NCBI GenBank assembly: GCA_052273625.1
Contig: DAVZHW010000007.1
Span: 1-64,000, forward strand
Direction: 5' to 3'
Length of the DNA stretch: 64,000 bases
DNA from: Fimenecus sp052273625
GTDB lineage: Bacteria; Bacillota; Clostridia; Oscillospirales; Acutalibacteraceae
In this document: positions 57,270-64,000 of the stretch, piece by piece
How the letters are laid out: each line of letters begins with the position of its first letter
Position numbering within the stretch: the first letter of the stretch is position 1
Translations under genes and position numbers: made by a program
Notes under the pieces: generated by a model
Database searches by the model: none
The model's input: only the letters and a program-made list of their open reading frames with translations
What the model was told of the DNA's origin: nothing

Positions 57270-59471
57270 TTATATCGAATTTTGACGTTCAACCAAAAGA
57301 ACGCCGTTTATTTTCTCAATCCTTGCAATTACATTCTTGAGGTGTTCGACATTGTTTACCGTGACGGTCATATTGATAAGCGACCTGCCGTCCTTTGCCT
57401 CTCTTGTCGAAAGGTCGTTAATGTTAACCCTCATAGCCGCAATCTGAATTGAAATATCAGCCATAAGTCCTATCCTTGAAAGTGCCGTTATCTGAAGCGC
57501 CGCACGGAATTCCTGCTTTGATGAATTGTTCCACGAAGCGTTTACCCATCTCTCCGGCTCGGATGCCTTTGAAATATCCTTCGGCACATTCGGGCAGTCC
57601 TTTTTGTGAATTGATATACCGTGGCCTCTTGTGATAAAGCCTATAATGCTGTCGCCCGGCAACGGATTACAGCACTTTGAAAATTTGATGAGCATATCGT
57701 CAATACCCTCGACGGTAACGCCCTCTTTGTTTTGAGTGCGCTTTGTCGGAATGGGTTCAATTACCTTTTCCTCGTGCGGCTTGTAATTTTTATTGTAATC
57801 GTCCTTGATATACGGCATAAGTCGCATAACGGAAATTCCGCCGAAGCCTATCGAAGCGTATAAATCGTCAACGCTTGCACAGTGCTGATGATGAGCAAGG
57901 TTTTCGATAAATCTTGCATATTCCTCGTCGGTCAAACGAATATAGTTCTTCCTAAGCTCTCTTTCAAGCTCCGCCTTACCCTCGGCGATATTCTCGTCTC
58001 TGCGCTCATTCTTAAACCAAGAGCGTATCTTATTCCTTGCCGAGCTTGTCTTTGCGACCGAAAGCCAATCCCTCGACGGACCCTTGTTCTGTTGCGGCGA
58101 GGTAAGAATTTCCACAATTTCGCCCGTCTTAACCACATAGTCAAGCGGAACAATTCTTCCGTCAACCTTTGCGCCTATCATTCTGTTTCCGACAGCGGTA
58201 TGAATTGCATACGCAAAGTCGATAACGGTCGAGCCTACGGGTATGCTGATAACGTCGCCCTTAGGAGTAAACACAAACGCTTCCTCGGGTACAAGGTCTG
58301 ATTTAATTGCCCTTACGATTTCACGAACGTCTCCCGTTTCCTGCTGCTCCTCAAGAAGCTGACGAACCCACGCAAGACGCTCCTCCATATTTGACTTGCC
58401 CGAAATTCCGAGCTTGTATTTCCAATGCGCCGCAACACCGTATTCAGCCGTTCTGTGCATTTCCTTTGTTCTTATCTGCACCTCGAACGGAATACCCTCT
58501 TTACCGATTACCGTGGTATGAAGCGACTGATACATATTCGGCTTCGGCGTTGAAATATAGTCCTTAAATCTGCCGGGAAGCGGAGTGAACATATCATGGA
58601 TAACGCCCAGACAGTTGTAGCAGTCCGCAAGGTTATCTACGATAATTCTGATAGCATAAATATCGTAAATCTCGTTAAAGGACTTGTTCTGCATATACAT
58701 TTTTCTGTAAATGCCGTGAACGGATTTAATTCTTGCGTCAATCCTTGCGTCACCGACGGTTTCGACAATTCTGCTCTTGATTTTCTGCTTCGTGTTCTCA
58801 AGGAATTCCGTCCTTGACTCACTCGTTTCGGAAAGCTTTTTTTCAATATCCTCATACGCTATCGGGTCGAGGAAATGAATCGCCAAATCCTCAAGCTCCT
58901 CTTTTGCGGTTCGAATACCCAAGCGATGAGCTATCGGCGCATAAATTTCAAGCGTTTCAAGTGCAATATCACGTCTTTTCTGCGGCGCCATAAACTGAAG
59001 CGTACGCATATTGTGAAGTCTGTCCGCAAGCTTTATGATGATTACTCTTATATCGTGCGACATGGCAAGCAGCATTTTTCTGATATTCTCCGCCTGTTGC
59101 TCCTCTTTTGTCGAAAGCGGAACTCTGCCGAGCTTTGTAACGCCGTCAACAAGGCTTGCAATTTCCTTGCCGAACTCTCTTTCAAGCCCCACAAGCTCAA
59201 TATCGGTGTCCTCAACCGTGTCGTGCAAAATCGCCGCCGCAACGGACTGTGCGTCCATTCCGAAGTCCAAAAGGATATTTGAAACAGCTATCGGATGGAT
59301 AATATACGGCTGACCCGAATATCTCAGCTGTGCCTTGTGAGCGTCTGCGGCAAGTCGGTATGCCTTTTCAATGATTGCAAGCTCCTGCGCCGAGAACACA
59401 GCCTTACAACGGTCATAAAGCTCCTTATAAAGCTCATCCGGTGTCTTTTCTGTCGTTTTATTCTGTGTCAT
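57270..59471 (-). CDS. relA: Bifunctional (p)ppGpp synthetase/hydrolase (Rel)
   Basis: Rel makes and degrades the alarmone (p)ppGpp in response to amino-acid starvation. The 733-residue protein has an HD hydrolase domain (about 45-150; ILHDTVED), a synthetase domain (about 230-345; RIKSVHGIYRKM and GRFKDYISTPKPNMYQSLH), a TGS domain (about 395-455; EAFVFTPKGDVISIPVGSTV), a zinc/helical part (CCNPLPGD) and a C-terminal ACT domain. The full long form is present. Its start overlaps the recJ stop by 4 bases. Confidence 0.97.
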   Translation of the reverse strand: MTQNKTTEKTPDELYKELYDRCKAVFSAQELAIIEKAYRLAADAHKAQLRYSGQPYIIHPIAVSNILLDFGMDAQSVAAAILHDTVEDTDIELVGLEREFGKEIASLVDGVTKLGRVPLSTKEEQQAENIRKMLLAMSHDIRVIIIKLADRLHNMRTLQFMAPQKRRDIALETLEIYAPIAHRLGIRTAKEELEDLAIHFLDPIAYEDIEKKLSETSESRTEFLENTKQKIKSRIVETVGDARIDARIKSVHGIYRKMYMQNKSFNEIYDIYAIRIIVDNLADCYNCLGVIHDMFTPLPGRFKDYISTPKPNMYQSLHTTVIGKEGIPFEVQIRTKEMHRTAEYGVAAHWKYKLGISGKSNMEERLAWVRQLLEEQQETGDVREIVRAIKSDLVPEEAFVFTPKGDVISIPVGSTVIDFAYAIHTAVGNRMIGAKVDGRIVPLDYVVKTGEIVEILTSPQQNKGPSRDWLSVAKTSSARNKIRSWFKNERRDENIAEGKAELERELRKNYIRLTDEEYARFIENLAHHQHCASVDDLYASIGFGGISVMRLMPYIKDDYNKNYKPHEEKVIEPIPTKRTQNKEGVTVEGIDDMLIKFSKCCNPLPGDSIIGFITRGHGISIHKKDCPNVPKDISKASEPERWVNASWNNSSKQEFRAALQITALSRIGLMADISIQIAAMRVNINDLSTREAKDGRSLINMTVTVNNVEHLKNVIARIEKINGVLLVERQNSI

Positions 59472-61504
59472 ACGCTCATCTCCCCTTGTGTAAGTCTTTT
59501 AAGTATCGACGAGGAAGCAAGATCTACCCTTTCGGCAGCCTGTGAAAGACTGAGCCTTGAGGAATCGCCCTCTACAAGACCAAGCTCCTCTAAAACGTCC
59601 ATTGTAACGAGCACCCTTCCCGCATATTTGCACGGGCATTTAGCTCTGTGGCAAAAAGCCTCGGTGTCACGAAGGACGGATTTTTTTGCCCTGAAAAATT
59701 TATAGCAGCTCGCAAAAAACGCTCTGTCGGGCGTTAAAAGCTTTAGCTCATTTTCGGTCAGGGCTGTGTTTTCCTTGAATTTTTCGTATATTCTGCGTGA
59801 TGCGTTCAGCGTATCAAAATCCGTGTCCGCAAAGCCTATGTCCGCAATTCTGACAGACGGTCTTACTTCGCCCTTGTACTCGTTTTTATCGACCCTGAAC
59901 GCTATATTTACAACGTCGCCCGCCTCATACTGAAAATCCTCCAAGGTCTGCGAAAACATAACCGCAGCGATTTCCCTTGCGTCCTTTTCGAAGCTTATGC
60001 GAAGATGCTTTCCCTCGCCTACGGGTCTTACCGATTTCAAAACGACATTTTTCATCAAGAAACATGGCTGCGGATTGCTTGCACCGAACGGCTCAAACAT
60101 CGAAAGCACGTCAAGAAGCTCATTCGATATAAACGACGGGTTTATTTTAAGGTCAATTTTAAGCTCGGGATACGGCATCGAGGTCTTATACGCATACTCG
60201 CCGAGCTTTAGACGAAATTCATCTATTTTGCTTTTGTCAATTCCAAAGCCTGCGGCAAGAGTGTGTCCGCCGAAGTGTGTAAGCATATCGCCGACCGACG
60301 AAAGTGCGTCATAAATCGAAAAGCCCTCAATACTTCTGCATGAGCCCTTTCCCGTTTCACCGTCGGTTGAAATTACGATAGCGGGCTTTCCGTATTTTGT
60401 CACAAGCCTTGAAGCGACAATTCCGATTACTCCCTGATGCCAATTTTCGCCCGATACAACGATAATCGGTGCATATTTTATACGGTCGTCCGACTCGATT
60501 ATTTCAATCGCCCTTGCGGAGGTCTCGCTCTCGATTGCCTGACGTTCCCTATTTGCCGAGTCAATCTCCTGCGCCATAGCCATTGCTTTTTCGGAATCAT
60601 CGCATAAGAGCAATTCTACCGCCGTTTTTGCCGATTTCATTCTGCCTGCGGCGTTTATCCTCGGTGCTATTCCGAAAGCCACGGAATTTGCGTTAAACAC
60701 TCTTTTATCCGTTCCCGAAACAGCCTTTAACGCCTCAATACCATAGCGGTGTGAATTTCTTATCTTATCAATTCCCTTTTTAACGATTACCCTGTTTTCA
60801 TCGATTACGGGAACAACGTCCGCCAACGTGCCGATAGCCGCAAGGTCGGAATATTGTTCATATATCGTGTCGCTGTCGCCCTCAAGAGCGCAAACGAGCT
60901 TGAAAACCACGCCGACGCCTGCGTATTCACGGAAATCGCATTCGCTGTCCGTGCGATGAGGATTTACAACAGCAACAGCCTCGGGAAGAACATCGCCTAC
61001 TTTATGGTGGTCTGTTATTACAACATCAACACCCAATTCATTTGCAAGCTTCACTTGCTCAACTGCCGAAATTCCGTTATCGACGGTTATAATGAGCTTT
61101 GTGCCGTTCTCGGCAAATTCCCTTACAGCCTGCGACGAAATTCCGTAGCCCTCCGATACTCTGTCGGGGATATAATAATCGACATCTGCGCCCTGCTCTC
61201 TCAAATACAGGTACAAAAGCGTTGTCGAGGTAACGCCGTCAGCGTCATAGTCGCCGAAAATTGTAATTTTTTCGCCCGTATCGACAGCGCAGCCTATACG
61301 CTCGACTGCCTTATCCATATCGACAATTTCAAACGGGTCCCTGAAAAGCCCGTCGGCAAAAAGGAAGCTCTCAATTTCCTGCGAGTCTGTCATCTCCCTC
61401 GACGCAAGAAGCAAAGCCGCCAACGGCTCAAGGCTGAATTCCTCAGCAATCACCGCAGCAGAGTCCTTGTCGGTATTTGCAATTTTCCACCGATATTTAG
61501 ACAA
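59468..61504 (-). CDS. recJ: RecJ: single-strand DNA-specific 5'-3' exonuclease
   Basis: RecJ degrades single-stranded DNA in recombination and repair. The 678-residue protein shows the DHH-family metal motifs FGDYDADGVTSTTLL near residues 78-92 and VITDHHKVGD near 158-167, and the DHHA1 domain with GGHTLAAGFGI near 400. About 110 extra C-terminal residues with a Cys/His patch (CHRAKCPCKY) may hold a metal. The start codon is TTG with GGAGG about 9 bases upstream. It heads the recJ-rel-dtd-MBL-hemZ-kinase operon. Confidence 0.95.
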   Translation of the reverse strand: MSKYRWKIANTDKDSAAVIAEEFSLEPLAALLLASREMTDSQEIESFLFADGLFRDPFEIVDMDKAVERIGCAVDTGEKITIFGDYDADGVTSTTLLYLYLREQGADVDYYIPDRVSEGYGISSQAVREFAENGTKLIITVDNGISAVEQVKLANELGVDVVITDHHKVGDVLPEAVAVVNPHRTDSECDFREYAGVGVVFKLVCALEGDSDTIYEQYSDLAAIGTLADVVPVIDENRVIVKKGIDKIRNSHRYGIEALKAVSGTDKRVFNANSVAFGIAPRINAAGRMKSAKTAVELLLCDDSEKAMAMAQEIDSANRERQAIESETSARAIEIIESDDRIKYAPIIVVSGENWHQGVIGIVASRLVTKYGKPAIVISTDGETGKGSCRSIEGFSIYDALSSVGDMLTHFGGHTLAAGFGIDKSKIDEFRLKLGEYAYKTSMPYPELKIDLKINPSFISNELLDVLSMFEPFGASNPQPCFLMKNVVLKSVRPVGEGKHLRISFEKDAREIAAVMFSQTLEDFQYEAGDVVNIAFRVDKNEYKGEVRPSVRIADIGFADTDFDTLNASRRIYEKFKENTALTENELKLLTPDRAFFASCYKFFRAKKSVLRDTEAFCHRAKCPCKYAGRVLVTMDVLEELGLVEGDSSRLSLSQAAERVDLASSSILKRLTQGEMSV

Positions 61505-61542
61505 GTCCTTACGCCTCCGAGAGATAATCTTTTAACCTTTTT

Positions 61543-61571
61543 ATTTTAACATTTTAATTATATTCTTTCAA
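61543..61571 (-). promoter_or_regulatory. Promoter of the recJ-rel operon
   Basis: On the minus strand the -35 TTGAAA (61571-61566) and -10 TAAAAT (61548-61543) are 17 bases apart. Confidence 0.65.
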
Positions 61572-61596
61572 CATTATTTTGGGATTATTTTTTCAA

Positions 61597-61625
61597 TTGA
61601 CACAAATGTCATTTAATAGTAAAAT
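61597..61625 (+). promoter_or_regulatory. Promoter of the nucleotide-sugar dehydratase gene
   Basis: A perfect -35 TTGACA (61597-61602) and a -10 TAAAAT (61620-61625) are 17 bases apart. This promoter is divergent from the recJ promoter. Confidence 0.78.
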
Positions 61626-61668
61626 GTTTTATATATGGGAAATTAGATTAAATTTAGGGGGAAGCAGC

Positions 61669-63582
61669 TTGAAAACCAAAAAGCCGAGGAAGCTCGGCAC
61701 TAAAAGGTTTGGTAAGAGAAACACTGCGTATCTTCTTGCCGACATTATCATTGTAAACCTTGTTTACTTTTTTACCACAACTACATATTGGATTTTCCGC
61801 ACCGACGCAGCCCTGATAAGGCAGCTGGCGTTGAGAATACCTTATGTTACGCTCGTTTACATTTTGTGCTATGCAATATTCAGAGTTTATCAAACGGCTT
61901 GGAGATATGCGGGTCTTGCCGATATGGGAAAATACTTTATTTCAGCCGGAGTCGGAACCTGCGGAGTGTGGGTATGCGACTATATACTTATGAAAACAAA
62001 CAAGCATTTAATCGCAAACGGCACAGCAAGCACGCTTTACTTTAACGTGCTGCCGAAAACCGTGTACCTTGACAGCCTGCTGATTATTATCCTGTGTTGT
62101 CTTACAATAAGATTAGCCTCACGCTCATATCTTATGTTTAAGCATGAGCGCAACAGGAAAATGCACCTTGCCGAAATGAAACAGATACTTATTATCGGTG
62201 CAGGAGAGGCAGGCACAAGCCTTATAAGAGATTTTGAAAACAACTCCTATAAGTTCGGCAATCCTGCGGCTCTTATTGATGACGACAAGTCGAAAATCGG
62301 ACTTTTGGTCAACAGCGTACCCGTTGTCGGCAACTGCGACGACATTGAAAGAGTATGCGCAGATTATTCGATTGATGAAATAATTTTCTGTATCCCGTCA
62401 ATCACGGACGACAGGAAGCGTGAAATCCTCAACGGGGCTGTTAAAACAGGTATTCCCGTTAAAATCGCACCTGATATTGCTGACCTTGAAAATTCAAGAA
62501 TTTCATATAAGGAAATGCGTTCGGTTGACATTCTCGACCTGCTGTCCCGTCCGGAAATCAAATTAAATCCCGATGTTTGTAAATATGTTACCGACAAAAC
62601 CGTTCTTGTTACGGGCGGCGGCGGAAGCATCGGCTCGGAATTGTGCAGACAGATTGCACGCTATAATCCCGAGAGGATTGTTATTTTCGACATCTACGAA
62701 AACAATGCCTATGCGCTTAAAAATTCCCTTGACCTTCACTATTTCGGCAATCCTAAGATTGAAATACGTGTCGGCTCGGTAAGGGAATATTCAAGGCTTA
62801 AAGAAATTTTCGAGGAATTTCATCCGTCGTCTGTTTTCCATGCGGCAGCTCACAAGCACGTTCCGCTTATGGAGGACAGCCCTTATGAAGCAATTAAGAA
62901 CAATGTTCTCGGTACATATAACACCGCAAAATGCGCAAACGAATACGGCGTTGACAACTTCGTTCTTCTTTCAACGGACAAGGCTGTTAATCCGACAAAC
63001 GTTATGGGCGCTACAAAGAGATGCTGTGAGCTTATAATTCAGCACTTCTCCAAAATATCAACTCATACGAAATTTGCGGCTGTTCGTTTCGGCAACGTTC
63101 TCGGCTCGAACGGAAGCGTTATTCCGCTTTTCAAGGAGCAGCTCAAAAAGGGCGGACCGCTTACGGTTACTCACCCCGATATTACAAGGTACTTTATGAC
63201 GATTCCCGAGGCGGCGCAGCTTGTTGTTCAGGCAGGCGGACTTGCAAAGGGCGGAGAAATTTTCGTGCTTGATATGGGAGAGCCTGTTAAAATCGTTTCG
63301 CTTGCGGAAAAGCTTATCAAGCTCTCGGGCTTTGAGCCGTATGTTGATATTGACATTCAGTTCACGGGACTTCGTCCGGGCGAAAAGCTCTATGAGGAGC
63401 TTATCCTGCCGAGTGAAAAGGACGGTATGAGAAAAACCGAAAACAACAAAATTTTCATTACCGCACCCACCGATTTTGACGACAATGTTCTCCTTGAGCA
63501 CATAAACTCAATCCCGACAATGAGCCCGTCAAAGGCAAGAGATTTCTTAAAGGAGCTTGTTCCGAATTTCAAGGAAGATTAA
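61669..63582 (+). CDS. WbpM/CapD-type membrane nucleotide-sugar dehydratase
   Basis: The 637-residue protein has four N-terminal helices (about residues 20-140), a first Rossmann-like domain (IIGAGEAGTSLIRDF near 180) and a SDR domain starting VLVTGGGGSIGSELCR near 310. The catalytic region is STDKAVNPTNVMGATKR, with Met in place of the usual Tyr, as is normal for WbpM-type enzymes. It should convert UDP-GlcNAc to a 4-keto-6-deoxy sugar for envelope glycans. I chose the TTG at 61669, which follows AGGGGGA; the upstream extension overlaps the promoter. Confidence 0.93.
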   Translation: MKTKKPRKLGTKRFGKRNTAYLLADIIIVNLVYFFTTTTYWIFRTDAALIRQLALRIPYVTLVYILCYAIFRVYQTAWRYAGLADMGKYFISAGVGTCGVWVCDYILMKTNKHLIANGTASTLYFNVLPKTVYLDSLLIIILCCLTIRLASRSYLMFKHERNRKMHLAEMKQILIIGAGEAGTSLIRDFENNSYKFGNPAALIDDDKSKIGLLVNSVPVVGNCDDIERVCADYSIDEIIFCIPSITDDRKREILNGAVKTGIPVKIAPDIADLENSRISYKEMRSVDILDLLSRPEIKLNPDVCKYVTDKTVLVTGGGGSIGSELCRQIARYNPERIVIFDIYENNAYALKNSLDLHYFGNPKIEIRVGSVREYSRLKEIFEEFHPSSVFHAAAHKHVPLMEDSPYEAIKNNVLGTYNTAKCANEYGVDNFVLLSTDKAVNPTNVMGATKRCCELIIQHFSKISTHTKFAAVRFGNVLGSNGSVIPLFKEQLKKGGPLTVTHPDITRYFMTIPEAAQLVVQAGGLAKGGEIFVLDMGEPVKIVSLAEKLIKLSGFEPYVDIDIQFTGLRPGEKLYEELILPSEKDGMRKTENNKIFITAPTDFDDNVLLEHINSIPTMSPSKARDFLKELVPNFKED

Positions 63583-63597
63583 ATTACATCAAAACAA

Positions 63598-63635
63598 AAA
63601 CGTCCGTTTGAGGTCTATGCTTCAAACGGACGTTT
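63598..63635 (+). terminator. Bidirectional Rho-independent terminator
   Basis: AAACGTCCGTTTGA (63598-63611) and TCAAACGGACGTTT (63622-63635) form a 14-bp perfect stem between the convergent dehydratase and glycosyltransferase genes. Confidence 0.9.
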
Positions 63636-63648
63636 ATTTATTCTGTTT

Positions 63649-64000
63649 TTATTTATTCTCTCTTTGCTTTTTGAAATACTTGAACATTGACGATATATGG
63701 ATTTTCATAAGTCTGAGGTTTTTGGAGCTTCCGCCCTCCCAATTATGAACAACGCTCGCCCTCGGATAAAACATAATTTTTCCGTACTTTGAAAGTCTTT
63801 CGGTCAAGTCAACATCCTCAAGATACATAAAGAAGCGTTCGTCGAAGCCGCCTGTTTTTCTGAAATATTCCGTTCTCATAACCATAAAGCAACCCGTGCA
63901 GAATTCAATCTGCGTCGGCTCGGTCATAGACGTATTTTTCATTGTGTACTCGTCTCTTATCGGCTCAAGAGCCTTAACATAGCGTGAAAGCCTGCCCAAA
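63649..64000 (-). CDS. Family 2 glycosyltransferase, 3' end (cut by the window)
   Basis: The last 117 residues of a GT2 protein are visible; the 5' part lies beyond the window. TGCFMVMRTEYFRKTGGF, DERFFMYLEDVDLTERLSK and the later VVHNWEGGSSK are the usual C-terminal motifs of rhamnosyltransferase-type GT2 enzymes, with the DxD-like metal site and the catalytic Glu-Asp pair (LEDVDL). Together with the dehydratase upstream it points to an envelope polysaccharide locus that continues beyond the window. The true start is not visible. Confidence 0.88.
   Translation of the reverse strand, partial: LGRLSRYVKALEPIRDEYTMKNTSMTEPTQIEFCTGCFMVMRTEYFRKTGGFDERFFMYLEDVDLTERLSKYGKIMFYPRASVVHNWEGGSSKNLRLMKIHISSMFKYFKKQRENK

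Noticed and set aside
1..64000. CRISPR arrays, tRNA, rRNA, integrases or transposases
   Set aside because: I saw no regularly spaced direct repeats, no cloverleaf-like genes and no protein motifs of mobile elements; the repeats at 4770-4968 are palindromic and not spaced like CRISPR.

Overview
The window is a gene-dense, moderate-GC chromosomal segment from an anaerobic, Gram-positive bacterium of the class Clostridia, probably an Oscillospiraceae/Ruminococcaceae-type gut organism. This rests on gene content: an Rnf ion-pumping ferredoxin:NAD oxidoreductase, the oxygen-sensitive ribonucleotide reductase NrdD/NrdG, a ctsR-mcsA-mcsB-clpC operon, McsB arginine kinase, a SpoVB-type flippase beside mazG-hup-rqcP, clade-II PurL, and riboswitch/attenuator leaders of Firmicutes type. 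AGGAGG-like ribosome binding sites and frequent TTG starts fit. I saw no rRNA, tRNA, CRISPR array, prophage or intact insertion sequence. The segment is mostly core metabolism, and its most interesting content is regulatory DNA and non-standard enzyme variants.

Layout. 1-5.0 kb: NAD(P)HX repair enzyme, a lipoprotein, a GtrA-like membrane protein, a 52-residue orphan and a sodium:neurotransmitter-type transporter, followed by a cluster of palindromic intergenic repeats. 5.0-9.6 kb (minus): the heat-shock operon ctsR-mcsA-mcsB-clpC, with two good CtsR operators bracketing its promoter. 9.8 kb (plus): a 35-residue Cys-rich micropeptide gene. 10.2-17.1 kb (minus): apbE, NusG-domain-II protein, Gx-type transporter and rnfCDGEAB. 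A Rex-like palindrome separates this operon from a divergent iron-containing alcohol dehydrogenase (17.3-18.4 kb). 18.4-20.3 kb (minus): an NhaC-family transporter behind a lysine riboswitch. 20.4-23.3 kb (plus): nrdD-nrdG with paired NrdR boxes.

23.4-32.4 kb (minus): pyrimidine operon pyrC-carB-pyrK-pyrD-pyrF-pyrE-pyrB-pyrI, led by a PyrR-type attenuator; carA is not present. 32.4-43.9 kb (minus): purine operon purE-purC-purF-purM-purN-purO-(stand-alone AICAR formyltransferase)-purD-purL, led by a ZTP riboswitch. The last two steps to IMP are made by an archaeal-type PurO plus a separate AICAR transformylase instead of fused PurH, and PurF lacks the expected N-terminal cysteine nucleophile.

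44-50.3 kb: azlCD amino-acid exporter (minus), then a TetR repressor, a large MMPL/RND-type transporter and a lipoprotein (plus) preceded by two copies of a TGACT...AGTCA palindrome, and a cytidylate-kinase-like protein. 50.4-53.8 kb (minus): spoVB-like, mazG, hup, rqcP. 53.8-61.6 kb (minus): recJ, relA/spoT, dtd, a metallo-beta-lactamase-fold hydrolase, hemZ-like and a uridine-kinase-like protein. 61.6-64 kb: a WbpM/CapD-type nucleotide-sugar dehydratase (plus) and the 3' end of a family 2 glycosyltransferase (minus) cut by the window edge.

Functionally the window joins redox balance (Rnf, alcohol dehydrogenase, probable Rex control), nucleotide supply (de novo purine and pyrimidine synthesis and anaerobic deoxynucleotide synthesis, each under its own metabolite or repressor control), protein quality control and stringent response. 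All functional calls come from reading motifs by eye; no database search was run.
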